Shown here: piece by piece, positions 34,473 to 44,290 of the stretch
Position numbering within the stretch: the stretch's first letter is position 1
Layout: the number at the start of each line of letters is the position of its first letter
Source of the DNA: Sphingomonas sp. LY29
GTDB lineage: Bacteria; Pseudomonadota; Alphaproteobacteria; Sphingomonadales; Sphingomonadaceae
Reading direction: 5' to 3'
Assembly (NCBI RefSeq): GCF_035593985.1
Contig: NZ_CP141587.1
Location: forward strand, 1,858,001 to 1,922,000
Length of the DNA stretch: 64,000 nucleotides
Position numbers and translations under genes: made by a program
The notes under the pieces: model-generated
The model's database searches: none
The model's input: only the letters and a program-made list of their open reading frames with translations
Told to the model about the DNA's origin: nothing

Positions 34473-35363
34473 TCAGGATGGCGCGTGGAGCAGACGCTCC
34501 ACTACCAGCGCCGCCGAACCATGCCAGTCAGGAAGGCTGACGCCATGGGTCGCGGCAAGTTTTTCGCAATTCAGTCGGCTGTTCGGCGGGCGCGTGGCCG
34601 CGACCGGATAGTCGGCAGTGGTGATCGGCACCACCGTCGCAGATGGGGCGCCCTGCGCCGATGCGGCCGCGAAGACGGCGTCGGCGAACTCGGCCCAACT
34701 GGCCTCGCCCGCAGCGGTCATATGGAAGACGCCGCGCAGTTTTGCGTCGCGATCGGCGACAAGATTGCGCGCCACCGCGATGATTCCCGTCGCGATGTCG
34801 AGCGCGCTCGTCGGATTGCCTATCTGGTCGGCCACGACGCGCACTTCGTCATGGCTTTGGCCCAGACGCAACATCGTCTTCACGAAATTCGCGCCGAAAG
34901 GGCTGTAGACCCACGCGGTGCGAAGGATCGCGACGTCGTCGTGCGCTGCGAGCACCGCCTGCTCGCCGGCCAGCTTGGACGATCCGTAAACGCCGGTCGG
35001 GCCCGTGGGATCATCCTCGCGATAGGGCTCGTCTTTACGGCCATCGAAGACATAGTCGGTCGACACGTGGATCAGCGGGACGCCACGCGTCGCCGCGGCT
35101 TTCGCCACGGCTCCGGCACCCCGCGCGTTGATCGCAAAGGCGGCTTCCTCGTCGCTCTCGGCCTTGTCGACCGCGGTGTAGGCGGCAGCGGACACGATGA
35201 CGTCGGGGCGCGCGGCGGCGATCGCGGCAAGGATGTCCTTGGCGGGGGCTGACAGGTCTAATTCGGGTCGACCAAGCGGAACGACCTCGATCCCCGACGC
35301 CTCGCCGCGTTCGACCAGCGAACGGACGACCTGTCCTTCACGGCCGGTGACGAGCATTCGCAT
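34473..35363 (-). CDS. rmlD: dTDP-4-dehydrorhamnose reductase
   Basis: The protein has 296 residues. The N-terminal NADPH-binding motif is [14 protein letters not shown], where true RmlD often has GxxGQx[10 protein letters not shown] lies near 100-108 and the catalytic [10 protein letters not shown] near 126-135. It reduces dTDP-4-keto-L-rhamnose to dTDP-L-rhamnose, the last step. It starts 3 bp after the rmlB stop. Confidence 0.95.
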   Translation of the reverse strand: MRMLVTGREGQVVRSLVERGEASGIEVVPLGRPELDLSAPAKDILAAIAAARPDVIVSAAAYTAVDKAESDEEAAFAINARGAGAVAKAAATRGVPLIHVSTDYVFDGRKDEPYREDDPTGPTGVYGSSKLAGEQAVLAAHDDVAILRTAWVYSPFGANFVKTMLRLGQSHDEVRVVADQIGNPTSALDIATGIIAVARNLVADRDAKLRGVFHMTAAGEASWAEFADAVFAAASAQGAPSATVVPITTADYPVAATRPPNSRLNCEKLAATHGVSLPDWHGSAALVVERLLHAPS

Positions 35364-35366
35364 GGT

Positions 35367-36425
35367 TCAGACCTTCGCCGGCTCGACCAGGCCGATGCGC
35401 TCACCCGCATATCGGTCGCGGAGCGGCTTCCACCACCAGTCGTTGTCCAGGTACCAGCGCACGGTCTTCTCGATGCCGGAATCGAAGTCTTCCTGCGCTT
35501 TCCAGCCCAGTTCCTGTTCCAGCTTCGTGGCGTCGATCGCGTATCGGGCGTCGTGGCCCGGGCGATCGGTGACGAATTCGATCAGTTCCTGACGCGGCCG
35601 ATCGGCGGGGACGAGGCGATCCAGCACGTCGCAAATGCGGCGGACCACCTCGATATTCTGGCGCTCGTTGCGACCGCCGACATTGTAGGTTTCGCCGATC
35701 CGGCCGCGCTCGATGATCAGGTCGAGCGCGCGCGCATGGTCGTCGACATAGAGCCAGTCGCGGACGTTATCGCCCTTGCCGTAGACGGGCAGCGGCTGCT
35801 CGTTGAGCGCGTTGAGGATCGTCAGCGGGATTAGCTTCTCGGGGAAGTGATAGGGTCCGTAATTGTTCGAGCAATTCGAGACGACGACCGGCAGGCCGTA
35901 GGTCCGCTCCCACGCCTTGGCGAGGTGATCGGACGAGGCCTTTGATGCCGAATAGGGCGAGCTGGGATCGTAGGGCGTGGTCTCGGTAAACAGGCCGTCG
36001 TCGCCGAGCGAGCCGTACACCTCGTCGGTCGAGACGTGGAGGAAGCGGAAGCGATCCTTGGCTTCGCCCGAGAGACTTCCCCAATGCTGGCGCGCGGCTT
36101 CGAGCATCGTGAAGGTGCCGATGACGTTGGTCTGCACGAATTCGGCTGCGCCGGTGATCGAGCGATCGACGTGGCTTTCGGCGGCAAGGTGCATCACGCG
36201 ATCAGGCTGGAACTGGGCGAACGCGTCATCGATCGCCGAGCGGTCGCAGATGTTGGCCTGAAGGAAGCGATAGCCCGGCTTGTCCTCGACCGAACGCAGC
36301 GACGCCAGATTGCCGGCGTAGGTCAGCGCATCGATGTTGAGGACCTCATAGCCCTTGTCGAGGACGAGGTGCCTGACGAGGGCCGACCCGATGAAGCCAG
36401 CCCCACCCGTCACGATTACACGCAT
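35367..36425 (-). CDS. rmlB: dTDP-glucose 4,6-dehydratase
   Basis: The protein has 352 residues from the ATG for [13 protein letters not shown]; a GTG directly upstream is possible. The Shine-Dalgarno AAAGGA lies inside the end of rmlC. It has the NAD motif TGGAGFIGS (6-14), [11 protein letters not shown] near 80-90, STDEVYG and the [11 protein letters not shown] active-site Tyr/Lys near 160-170. It forms dTDP-4-keto-6-deoxy-glucose, step 2 of rhamnose synthesis. Confidence 0.96.
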   Translation of the reverse strand: MRVIVTGGAGFIGSALVRHLVLDKGYEVLNIDALTYAGNLASLRSVEDKPGYRFLQANICDRSAIDDAFAQFQPDRVMHLAAESHVDRSITGAAEFVQTNVIGTFTMLEAARQHWGSLSGEAKDRFRFLHVSTDEVYGSLGDDGLFTETTPYDPSSPYSASKASSDHLAKAWERTYGLPVVVSNCSNNYGPYHFPEKLIPLTILNALNEQPLPVYGKGDNVRDWLYVDDHARALDLIIERGRIGETYNVGGRNERQNIEVVRRICDVLDRLVPADRPRQELIEFVTDRPGHDARYAIDATKLEQELGWKAQEDFDSGIEKTVRWYLDNDWWWKPLRDRYAGERIGLVEPAKV

Positions 36426-36428
36426 CAC

Positions 36429-36992
36429 TTATCCTTTGGTCGAAAAGTAGGTCGGAAGCTCGGCGAGGGCCGGCTGTCGCTGGTCCTTGTCCGACAAGGT
36501 CGCGGCGTTCGCAACCGCCGGCCAGTCGATCCCGATATCGGGATCGTCCCACGCCACGCCCTTGTCGCACGGCTGGCTGTAATAATCGGTCACTTTATAG
36601 GCGATGACCGAATTGGGCTCGAGCGTGCAGAACGCGTGGCCGAAGCCGACCGGAACCCACAACTGATTGTTCGCCTCCGGGGTCAGGACCGTCGAGATCC
36701 AGCGACCGTAAGTAGCGGAGCCCGAACGCAGGTCGACCGCGACGTCGAACACGCTTCCCGACAGGCAGCGAACCAGCTTGCCCTGGGCTGCGGGCTCGCT
36801 TTGAAAGTGGATGCCGCGGATCGTGCCGGTCGCGATGCTGAGCGACTGGTTGTCTTGGACGAAGGTGACGGGTCCGCAATGCTGTTCGAACAGGTCGGTC
36901 CGGAATACTTCGGAGAAATAGCCGCGACTGTCCGCGATCTTTCGCGGCAGGATTTCGACAGGGCCTTCCACCTCGAAGGTCGAGAAGTTCAT
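36429..36992 (-). CDS. rmlC: dTDP-4-dehydrorhamnose 3,5-epimerase
   Basis: The protein has 187 residues. The cupin core has DSRGYFSEVFR (21-31), TIRGIHFQ with the catalytic His (near 58-65), VFDVAVDLR (near 81-89) and the FGHAFCTLEP segment. It epimerises C3 and C5 of the keto sugar, step 3. It is the first rml gene, 64 bp after the glycosyltransferase. Confidence 0.95.
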   Translation of the reverse strand: MNFSTFEVEGPVEILPRKIADSRGYFSEVFRTDLFEQHCGPVTFVQDNQSLSIATGTIRGIHFQSEPAAQGKLVRCLSGSVFDVAVDLRSGSATYGRWISTVLTPEANNQLWVPVGFGHAFCTLEPNSVIAYKVTDYYSQPCDKGVAWDDPDIGIDWPAVANAATLSDKDQRQPALAELPTYFSTKG

Positions 36993-37056
36993 TCTGATTC
37001 CTTGCGTTCGTCCGAAGGGGACTTGCAGCGGTCGCTTAGTCGATTGCCCCTCGGTT

Positions 37057-38295
37057 TCAAACCCGACGGCGATCAAAAGGCCGGATGGAAGGTTGCCCGC
37101 CCAATTCTGCGATCCAATCCTCGACGATCGCGAAATGCGACGGCCAGTCGGGCGCCGAATATCCCTTCATCCGGCGAAGCTGGGCCGGTCGATCGCCACC
37201 ATCGGATGCGTAATCGAGGATCGCGTCCTGCCACAGGTCGGGGCGATCCGGATCGATCAGCTGGACGATATCGCCTGCCAATTCCTTGAATACGGGCAGG
37301 TCGCTGGCGATGACCGGTGTCCCCAGCTGCAGCGCTTCGATGACCGGCAACCCGAATCCCTCGGCATAGGACGGCATCAGCAATGCCCGCGACCCTGCCA
37401 GCAGGCCCGCCAACTCCTTGTCGCCGCATGTCTCGCGGAACTGGACGTGACCGCGATATCGCTCGGGAGAGGACAGCGCTTCGATTTCGGCACTGGCTTC
37501 CCATCCCCGCTGACCGATCACGATCAGGGTCGGAATGTTCTCGTCATTCCGGGACAGGAGCCGCGACCAGACGTCGAGAAGGAGACGGTGGTTCTTCCTG
37601 CCTTCGACGGTTCCCAGCACCACGAAATAGGGCTTGGCAGGTACAGATGGTTGCTGCGGTGGGGACGGGGGAGGGCCGCTGATCCACGCCGCGACCGAAG
37701 GCGGCATCGGCTGCCCGCTGTCGCGCGCGTAGGTGGCGAGATCGTCGAGCGTTGCCCGCGAGTTGCCGATCACGCCGGAAGCAGTGCGTAGAACGGTATC
37801 CATCCGCTTCGCATGGCGCTCGGCCTCTCCGACCCGGCAAAATTGCGGGTGGGTCAGGGGGATGAGGTCGTGCACGAGGTAGATCGGCTTCAGCGCGTGT
37901 CGCTCGGTCCACTCCGACAGCGTGGGCTCGTTAAGCCCGGTGTGGCCGACGTTGAGATAGATTTGCCCCCGCTCCACGCGTTGTCTCGGCAGGCGTGCGA
38001 AGGCCTTCGCCAGCGTCCACACCAGCCGTCGTCGGCTGGCCGGTCCGGGGTTGAGAAAAAGGTCTGCCAACCGATCGGTACCTTCCTCGGACAGTACGAA
38101 GAAATGCCCTCGGCGCTGGATCACGGCGCGGGCGCGGCCTCTGAAATGGTCCAGATAAGCCAGGCAAACCCGGTCGATGCCCGTCGGCAACCGCCGGCTC
38201 CAGTAGCGCCATACCAGCCGCGACACGTCGATCAGGTAGGGACGGACGGATTGCGACGGCACGGCACCCGACGCCGCGGTGATGGGACTTTTCAT
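37057..38295 (-). CDS. GT4-type glycosyltransferase (family 1)
   Basis: The protein has 412 residues. The C-terminal Rossmann half has VVLGTVEGRKNHRLLLDVW (near residues 224-242) and the donor-binding segment MPSYAEGFGLPVIEALQLGTPVIAS with the E-x7-E motif near 311-319. SGVIGNSRATLDDL near 183-196 is typical of GT4 rhamnosyl- and mannosyltransferases. Given the adjacent rml genes, a rhamnosyltransferase is plausible but not proven. It starts 6 bp after the phosphatase gene. Confidence 0.88.
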   Translation of the reverse strand: MKSPITAASGAVPSQSVRPYLIDVSRLVWRYWSRRLPTGIDRVCLAYLDHFRGRARAVIQRRGHFFVLSEEGTDRLADLFLNPGPASRRRLVWTLAKAFARLPRQRVERGQIYLNVGHTGLNEPTLSEWTERHALKPIYLVHDLIPLTHPQFCRVGEAERHAKRMDTVLRTASGVIGNSRATLDDLATYARDSGQPMPPSVAAWISGPPPSPPQQPSVPAKPYFVVLGTVEGRKNHRLLLDVWSRLLSRNDENIPTLIVIGQRGWEASAEIEALSSPERYRGHVQFRETCGDKELAGLLAGSRALLMPSYAEGFGLPVIEALQLGTPVIASDLPVFKELAGDIVQLIDPDRPDLWQDAILDYASDGGDRPAQLRRMKGYSAPDWPSHFAIVEDWIAELGGQPSIRPFDRRRV

Positions 38296-38301
38296 CGCCT
38301 G

Positions 38302-39138
38302 TCAGCCGAGCGACGCAAGGCGGGCGCCCTCGTCCCACAAAGCGGGAGTCGAAGCGGCGAGCAGGCCGTGGCGTTCGTCGTCGACCCGATAAGCGCTGCC
38401 GTCGAACCGCCGCGCGTCACCGCCCGCTTCGGTCAGGCACAGCACCCCGGCGGCATGATCCCACGCCAAGGTGCGCTGAAAGAAGGCGAGGCTGTTCCTC
38501 CCGAGGAGCAGCCGCGGATATTCTTCCGCGGCACACCGCGCCATGTCGATCACGTTGAAGGATGGCGAGAGGCCTTCGCGCAAGGTGCGGCGCCGGTCGT
38601 CCGGAACGAGCGCCGACAGTCCAGCGGTTCGCTCGCCCTGCGGCTGCTCTTGGACCCGGACCCTGCGTTCATCGATCCATGTGCCCGCGCCCTTCGCCGC
38701 CGCGACGAAGCGCTTCGACCGCGGATCGAGGATCCAGCCGCCGATGACCTCCCCGCGTTCGGCCAGCGCGACCATGATCCCGAACGGGCCGTCGCCCGAT
38801 ACAAAATTGCCGGTCCCGTCGAGCGGATCGATGATCCAGCAAAGCTTCTCGCCCAGGCGGTGAATGATCGACGGGTCGACGCTGGCATCTTCTTCCCCGA
38901 CCACCAGCGCGTCGGCGATGATCTTGGAGAGCCCTTCGGACAGGATCTCTTCGCTTTCGCGGTCGGCAATAGTGACCGGATCATCGACCGCCTTCTGGGC
39001 GACATCGCCGACGGCCAGCCTTCGATAGCGTGGCATGATCGCGCGGTCAGCGGCCTCGGTCATCACCGCCTGAACGGCTTGATGGAGCGTGGCGGACGAA
39101 TGGGAAAGCGAGGTCACGGGCGTGATGTTCCACGACAA
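38302..39138 (-). CDS. Inositol-monophosphatase-family phosphatase
   Basis: The protein has 278 residues. Metal-binding signatures of the Li+-sensitive phosphatase family are present: VVGEEDAS (near 78-85), WIIDPLDGTGNFVSGD (near 100-115) and WDHAAGVLCLTEAGG (near 225-239). Family members hydrolyse inositol-P, PAP (CysQ) or histidinol-P. It lies between kdsA and a glycosyltransferase in a capsule operon. No kdsC is in the window, so a Kdo-8-phosphate phosphatase role is conceivable but speculative. Confidence 0.85.
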   Translation of the reverse strand: MSWNITPVTSLSHSSATLHQAVQAVMTEAADRAIMPRYRRLAVGDVAQKAVDDPVTIADRESEEILSEGLSKIIADALVVGEEDASVDPSIIHRLGEKLCWIIDPLDGTGNFVSGDGPFGIMVALAERGEVIGGWILDPRSKRFVAAAKGAGTWIDERRVRVQEQPQGERTAGLSALVPDDRRRTLREGLSPSFNVIDMARCAAEEYPRLLLGRNSLAFFQRTLAWDHAAGVLCLTEAGGDARRFDGSAYRVDDERHGLLAASTPALWDEGARLASLG

Positions 39139-39195
39139 AGAGAGCGGGTCCGGCCTTAGCGACGACTCCGCCGCTTGCCCACCGGCGCAACGCCG

Positions 39196-40038
39196 TCAGG
39201 CGATCGGTAGCGGGCCGAAGCCTTTTACCAGGCGATCGATTGCCACCACCTGTTCGAGGAAGGGGCGGAGCAGCAGCAAGGGCAGGGCGGAAGGCCCGTC
39301 GCAGAGCGCCTCGTCTGGATTCGGGTGCGTTTCGACGAACAGGCCCGCCAGCCCGAGCGCCATCGCCGATCGAGCAAGGGCCAGTGCCTGCGTGCGGCGT
39401 CCACCAGCGCTGTCTTCGCGGCCACCCGGCTGCTGCAGCGAATGGGTGACGTCGAAGACGACAGGAGCGAAGTTCTTCATCAGGTCGACGCCAAGCATGT
39501 CGACCACCAGATTGTTGTAGCCGAAGCTCGAGCCCCGCTCGCACAGCATCACCCGCTCGTTGCCGTTTTCGCGGCACTTGGCGATGATGTGGCGCATTTC
39601 CGGCGGCGCGAGGAACTGCGGTTTCTTCACGTTGATGGCGACGCCGGTCCGCGCGACGGCGGCGACCAGGTCGGTCTGCCGGGCCAGGAAGGCGGGAATC
39701 TGGACGATGTCGACCACCTCGGCGGCGGGAATCGCCTGCGCCGGCTCGTGAACGTCGGTCAGCAACGGAACGCCGAACCGCGCCTTTACCCCCTGCAGGA
39801 TGCGCAGCCCCTCGTCGATGCCGGGCCCGCGATAGCTGTGGTTCGACGACCGGTTGGCCTTGTCGAACGATGCCTTGAAAACGAGCGGAACGCGGAGATC
39901 GCCGGCGACCGTCGTCACTTCCTCGGCGACGCGGAACAGCGTGTCCTTGTCCTCTATCACGTTCATGCCCGCGATCAGGACGAACGGACCCCGATTATCG
40001 AAGGTAATGTCAGGACCGATGGAAACGGCGCTGGTCAT
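39196..40038 (-). CDS. kdsA: 3-deoxy-8-phosphooctulonate synthase KdsA
   Basis: The protein has 280 residues from the ATG for MTSAVSIG. Signature segments are [14 protein letters not shown] (near 51-64), [11 protein letters not shown] (near 87-97), [11 protein letters not shown] and [15 protein letters not shown] (near 160-174). It condenses PEP with D-arabinose-5-phosphate to make Kdo-8-P. Its presence in the capsule operon matches the Kdo linker made by KpsS and KpsC and the kdsB and kdsD genes at the right end. Confidence 0.96.
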   Translation of the reverse strand: MTSAVSIGPDITFDNRGPFVLIAGMNVIEDKDTLFRVAEEVTTVAGDLRVPLVFKASFDKANRSSNHSYRGPGIDEGLRILQGVKARFGVPLLTDVHEPAQAIPAAEVVDIVQIPAFLARQTDLVAAVARTGVAINVKKPQFLAPPEMRHIIAKCRENGNERVMLCERGSSFGYNNLVVDMLGVDLMKNFAPVVFDVTHSLQQPGGREDSAGGRRTQALALARSAMALGLAGLFVETHPNPDEALCDGPSALPLLLLRPFLEQVVAIDRLVKGFGPLPIA

Positions 40039-40060
40039 GCCTTCGTCCTGCACGGCGCGA

Positions 40061-41239
40061 TCAGGGCTGGTTCGTCGTCAGGTTGCGCGCCGCATTCTGG
40101 ACCGTAATGATCGGGGCGAACAGCTGGCTGAGCAACTGGATGAACTTCGCCGGCTGGTTGGCGCGGGCATTGCCGACATACAGGACGTCGCCGTCGCGCA
40201 TCGCGAAGCGCTGCGACAGGAAATAGGCGCCCGGCTTCATCATGTTGACGTGATACACCACCGGGATTTCCGAGCCGTCCTCGCGACGGACGTAACGGAA
40301 GACGAAGATCGCGGCGGCATCGCCGGCCGACGGATTGGTCCCCCCCGAAAGCGCGACGGCCTGTGCAAGTGTCAGGCGGGTCCGCGGGAAGCGGATTTCT
40401 TCGGAACGATTGGCGGCGCCGAGCACCGAAAAGGCCTGCGGGCTGTTGATGACCGTGATCCGGTCGCCGGGCGCGACGGGGACGTTGAGGCCGGGATAGG
40501 TCAACAGGTCGCCAAGGCGGACCTGGAAGGCCTGGTCGCCGCGCTCGACCCGGGCGATCATGTCGCGCGCTTCGCCGCGATAGCCGCCGGCAAGCGCGAT
40601 GATGTCGCTCAACGTTTCGCGATTGGTGTCGAGGGTCAGGCGGCCGGGCTTCGCGACTTCGCCGGACATGATCACGCTGCCGGTCAGCGACCGCTCGATC
40701 GATACCAGCACCTGTGGATCCTGCGACAGGCCACTCAATCCCGAGCGAACCATGACCGCCACGTCGCGAGCCGTCTGGCCGGCGACCGAGAGGCGGCCGA
40801 CGTAGGGCAGGCTGATATAGCCATTGTCGTCGACGCGAACCTGGATCTGCTCGGCGCTGGCGCTGGGATCAAGGCCCAAGGCGCCCGCCTGACCGGTCGC
40901 CAGCGTCCGCGCGCCCCCGCCGAACAGGGTCACCCCGGCCTCGTAGACGGCGACGTTCAGCTGGTCGCCCGGACCGACCAGATCGGTCGGGCCGACGATC
41001 GGCGTGGCCAGCGTCGAAATGGGAAGTTCCGGCGCGGCGGGAAGGGCTTCGGCGGTCTCGACCTCGACGACCGAAAAGGGCAGCTGGCCGCCCGATCCGT
41101 CGGCCCCGCGAAGCACCGCGGTTCCAGTCGGCCCGCTGACCGGCAGGGTCGAACAGCCCGCAGTTGCCACGGCCAGTAAGCAAAGGAACAGGCAGTCGCG
41201 CAACGAAGCGCCACCGCGCGGCAACATAGGTAGGTTCAT
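40061..41239 (-). CDS. Outer-membrane capsule export lipoprotein (OPX, CtrA/BexD/KpsD-type)
   Basis: The protein has 392 residues, the length of CtrA/BexD. The signal peptide has lipobox VATAGCS with the lipidated Cys near residue 29. A polysaccharide export domain ([15 protein letters not shown], near 88-102) is followed by [21 protein letters not shown] and two SLBB-like domains ([29 protein letters not shown]). It forms the outer-membrane end of the export channel with KpsE/M/T. It is the first gene of the minus-strand capsule operon. Confidence 0.92.
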   Translation of the reverse strand: MNLPMLPRGGASLRDCLFLCLLAVATAGCSTLPVSGPTGTAVLRGADGSGGQLPFSVVEVETAEALPAAPELPISTLATPIVGPTDLVGPGDQLNVAVYEAGVTLFGGGARTLATGQAGALGLDPSASAEQIQVRVDDNGYISLPYVGRLSVAGQTARDVAVMVRSGLSGLSQDPQVLVSIERSLTGSVIMSGEVAKPGRLTLDTNRETLSDIIALAGGYRGEARDMIARVERGDQAFQVRLGDLLTYPGLNVPVAPGDRITVINSPQAFSVLGAANRSEEIRFPRTRLTLAQAVALSGGTNPSAGDAAAIFVFRYVRREDGSEIPVVYHVNMMKPGAYFLSQRFAMRDGDVLYVGNARANQPAKFIQLLSQLFAPIITVQNAARNLTTNQP

Positions 41240-41388
41240 TAGGTTGGAAGTCCCGCACTGATCAAATGATCGCCGAAGACCTTACCATCCTCCGCCGGAA
41301 AAACGCAACTGGAAGGGCGGTTGGCGAATTCAGCCAAGTGCCGACAATCGGGGTTCAATCCGGCGCAGGGAGCGAATAGGAGGCGGCG

Positions 41389-41472
41389 ATGGGACAAGGC
41401 GAAGCCAAGGCCGAAAGACCGCTTCCCTGTGGTTTCGTACGACAGACCGATGGCGGTAAAGCGAGTAGATGA
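41389..41472 (+). CDS. 27-residue leader ORF coupled to the capsule glycosyltransferase
   Basis: The frame is ATG plus 26 codons and ends in a TGA that overlaps the next gene's ATG (ATGA at 41469). A strong Shine-Dalgarno, AGGAGG, lies 5 nt upstream. The downstream gene has no evident site of its own, so its translation may depend on this ORF. The peptide begins MGQGEAKAERPLPCGF and is not recognised. It may be a real small protein or a translational-coupling leader. Confidence 0.5.
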   Translation: MGQGEAKAERPLPCGFVRQTDGGKASR

Positions 41473-43175
41473 ATTTCCTTCAGGCCTTCTGGATGACCTT
41501 GCGGTGGCGTCCCGCCCAGGCGCTTGCGGGCCTCTACTGGCACGTCACGCGCCGCCGCGTCCGCGCCCGGAACCGCCTGCGGGAAGGCGCGGCGGGAGCG
41601 CCGCATGCCTATGACCTGTGGATCGACACCGTCGAGCAGCCTCGATCGCAGGCGCTGAAGAGCAATAGTGGTGGCGAGGACGGGCCGTTTTTCACTCTGA
41701 TTCTGCCGAGTGACGCCGACACGGACGCCGCACGGCGCATCGTGTCGGTGCTGGAGCGGCAATCGTATCCGAACTGGGAGCTCATCGGTCCGGCACGGTC
41801 GCTTGCCCCGCTTCGGAATGAGCGCATCCGCGGCGTCGACGAAGTGGGGTTTGCTCAGTCCTTCCAGGATGCGAGTGGCGACTTCGTCGTGCCATTGAGG
41901 CCCGGCGTCATCCCATCGATCGATGCCTTGCATCATCTCGCCGACGGGGTGCGGAGGCATCCGGACGCGGCCATCCTGTATGGTGATCAGGACTTGCTGA
42001 CGGCCAAGGGACGACGAAAGCAGCCTTGGTTCAAGCCCGCCTGGGATCGAGAGATGTTTCTGGCCCAGGACTATCTGATCGACGCATTCGCGATGAAGAC
42101 AACGCTCGCGCGTTCGTCTGCTCGGGGTGGCGCTTCGCTTACCGAGGTCCTTCTTGGGGCGGTCGCGGCAAGTCGGGACGACGAAATCGCGCACGTCCCC
42201 GCCATCCTCTCGCACCGCGAGGAAGCGTCGGCGAGAGCGAACGACGACCGGCTCGACGCTGTCGAAGCGAGCATACGCGCTGCCGGCGGGACCGCGAGCG
42301 ATGGACCGTTCGGCACGATCAAGGTCGACTGGCCGCTGCCGTCGGACTTGCCGGCTGTGAGCATCGTCATTCCGACCCGCGACAAGGTCGAACTGCTTCG
42401 CCCGTGTGTCGAGAGCGTCTTGGCGAAAACCGACTATCCCAATTTCGAGGTTGTCGTCGTCGACAATGGCAGCAGCGATCCGGCCGCATTGGATTATCTG
42501 AAGCAGATCGCGCGTCAGCCGCAGGTTCGCGTCATCGAAGATCACCGGCCGTACAATTACTCGGCGATCAACAATGCAGCGGTCGCCGCGACCGACAGTC
42601 CGTTCGTCTGCCTGCTCAACAACGACACCGAGGTGCGGACCCCGGAATGGCTGAGCGAACTGATGCGCCATGCGTCGCGACCCGATGTCGGCGCGGTCGG
42701 GGCGAAGCTGCTCTATGAAGACATGACCATCCAGCATGCGGGGGTGGTGGTCGGCGTCTGCGAGGCCGCCGGCCATGCGCATCGCTTCGTCCGAAACGAC
42801 GAAGCCGGCTATTTCGCGCAGCCGCACATTACCCATCGCGTCAGCGCGGTGACCGCCGCCTGCATGCTGGTCGATCGCGCCAAGTTCGATGCGGTCGGCG
42901 GGCTCGACGAGGATGGGCTTGCGGTCGCGTTCAACGACGTCGATTTTTGCCTGAAGCTGGAACGGGCCGGCTGGCGGAACATCTATGTGCCGCACGCCGT
43001 CCTGCTCCACCATGAATCGAAATCGCGGGGGCTCGACACGACGCCTGCCAAGCGGTCGCGCTACATGGGGGAGCTGTCGGTGCTCCAGACCCGGTGGGGC
43101 ACGAAGAATTATCGCGATCCACGGCTCAATCCGAACCTGGATCGTTACAGCGAATCATTCATCCTGAAGTTCTGA
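41469..43175 (+). CDS. GT2-family glycosyltransferase
   Basis: The protein has 568 residues. An N-terminal GT-A-like region (about 70-220) appears degenerate, with DADTDAARRIVSVLERQSYPNWEL. It is followed by a complete GT2 domain (about 295-530) with VSIVIPTRDKVELL, VDNGSSDP and FVCLLNNDTEV (the DxD-like NDT), and AVAFNDVDFCLKLERAG. Resembles RfbF/WcaA-type capsule and O-antigen transferases. It is the first large gene of the plus-strand operon and diverges from the OPX gene across 229 bp. Confidence 0.88.
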   Translation: MNFLQAFWMTLRWRPAQALAGLYWHVTRRRVRARNRLREGAAGAPHAYDLWIDTVEQPRSQALKSNSGGEDGPFFTLILPSDADTDAARRIVSVLERQSYPNWELIGPARSLAPLRNERIRGVDEVGFAQSFQDASGDFVVPLRPGVIPSIDALHHLADGVRRHPDAAILYGDQDLLTAKGRRKQPWFKPAWDREMFLAQDYLIDAFAMKTTLARSSARGGASLTEVLLGAVAASRDDEIAHVPAILSHREEASARANDDRLDAVEASIRAAGGTASDGPFGTIKVDWPLPSDLPAVSIVIPTRDKVELLRPCVESVLAKTDYPNFEVVVVDNGSSDPAALDYLKQIARQPQVRVIEDHRPYNYSAINNAAVAATDSPFVCLLNNDTEVRTPEWLSELMRHASRPDVGAVGAKLLYEDMTIQHAGVVVGVCEAAGHAHRFVRNDEAGYFAQPHITHRVSAVTAACMLVDRAKFDAVGGLDEDGLAVAFNDVDFCLKLERAGWRNIYVPHAVLLHHESKSRGLDTTPAKRSRYMGELSVLQTRWGTKNYRDPRLNPNLDRYSESFILKF

Positions 43176-43186
43176 GGGAAGTTCCG

Positions 43187-44290
43187 ATGTCTCCGGCCAA
43201 TGCCATTTTTCCGGGCGTACCCATCGTCGAATCGCCGCTGTTCGGTCAGCTGGTTGACACGCTTGGCTTGACCGATACGCAGCGATCGGCGGCGACGCAG
43301 CTTCACGAGCGCGGCTATGCGCTCATCGACTTTCCCGACCCCTTGGTTGGCGAGCGGATCGACCGGATCAAGGCGCGGCTGGCGCCGGTGTTCGGAGTGG
43401 ACTTCGACGATCCGGCGGTCATCAAGAATGCCAAGGGCGACCTTCGCGTCCAGGACGCATGGCAGTTCGACGAGGACGTACGCGCCATCGCCGCCAATGC
43501 CGAGGTGCTCGAGCTGCTGTCGGCGCTTTACGGGCGCCGCGCCTTCCCGTTCCAGACGTTGAACTTCCCGGTCGGCACCCAGCAGAATCTGCACAGCGAC
43601 TCGATCCACTTCTCCAGCATCCCGGAACGCTTCATGTGCGGGGTCTGGCTCGCGTTTGAGGACGTCAGCGAAGGCGCAGGGCCGCTCGAATATCTGCCGG
43701 GTTCGCACAAATGGCCGATCGTTTCGAACGAGATGATTGGCCGGCGCGGTGAGGATCACCGCGAAGGATCGGCGCAGGACCCGTTCGAGCAGGCATGGCA
43801 GGCGATGGTCGCTGCGTCGGGCCTGCAGAAGGAGCAATTCCTGCCGCGCAAGGGGCAGGCGCTGATCTGGGCCGCGAATCTTCTGCACGGGGGGTCGTTG
43901 CAGACCGACCCGACGCTGACCCGCTGGAGCCAGGTAACGCATTATTACTTCGACGATTGCGTCTATTACACCCCGGCTTTTTCCAACGAAGCGTTCGGTG
44001 AACTGGACGTCCGGTCGATCACCAACATCGCGACCGGGGCGCTCGTCCCCAATCTGCGTCAGGGCCAGGAATATCGAGTGGCGAAGGCCGAAGCGGCGCC
44101 GCGACGGAAGTTCTGGAAAGGCATGGCGCGAAAGGCGGCTGCCCCGCATCCGGACCTGCCCGCCGATTTCGACGCGGAGGCTTATTACCAGCTGAACCCG
44201 GATGTCGCAAAAAGCGGGGTCGATGCGGCCGAGCATTATCTCAACCATGGTCGCGGCGAGAAGAGGCTCTACCGGCGTCCCTCGCTGTGA
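43187..44290 (+). CDS. Phytanoyl-CoA dioxygenase-like protein with C-terminal FD..YPDV-type module
   Basis: The protein has 367 residues. A PhyH-type Fe(II)/2-oxoglutarate oxygenase core covers about residues 40-315. NLHSDSIHF gives the HxD metal ligands (near 136-144), LLHGGS the distal His (near 234) and TRWSQVTHYYF the 2OG-binding Arg. Residues ~327-365 are a copy of the locus-wide module (DFDAEAYYQLNPDV...HYLNHGRGEKR). It may hydroxylate a sugar or glycolipid intermediate. It starts 11 bp after the glycosyltransferase. Confidence 0.82.
   Translation: MSPANAIFPGVPIVESPLFGQLVDTLGLTDTQRSAATQLHERGYALIDFPDPLVGERIDRIKARLAPVFGVDFDDPAVIKNAKGDLRVQDAWQFDEDVRAIAANAEVLELLSALYGRRAFPFQTLNFPVGTQQNLHSDSIHFSSIPERFMCGVWLAFEDVSEGAGPLEYLPGSHKWPIVSNEMIGRRGEDHREGSAQDPFEQAWQAMVAASGLQKEQFLPRKGQALIWAANLLHGGSLQTDPTLTRWSQVTHYYFDDCVYYTPAFSNEAFGELDVRSITNIATGALVPNLRQGQEYRVAKAEAAPRRKFWKGMARKAAAPHPDLPADFDAEAYYQLNPDVAKSGVDAAEHYLNHGRGEKRLYRRPSL

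Noticed and set aside
41355..43013. 552-codon minus-strand open frame opposite the GT2 gene
   Set aside because: It is antisense to clear GT2 motifs and rich in Arg, Asp and His as expected of a shadow; it also overlaps the leader ORF.
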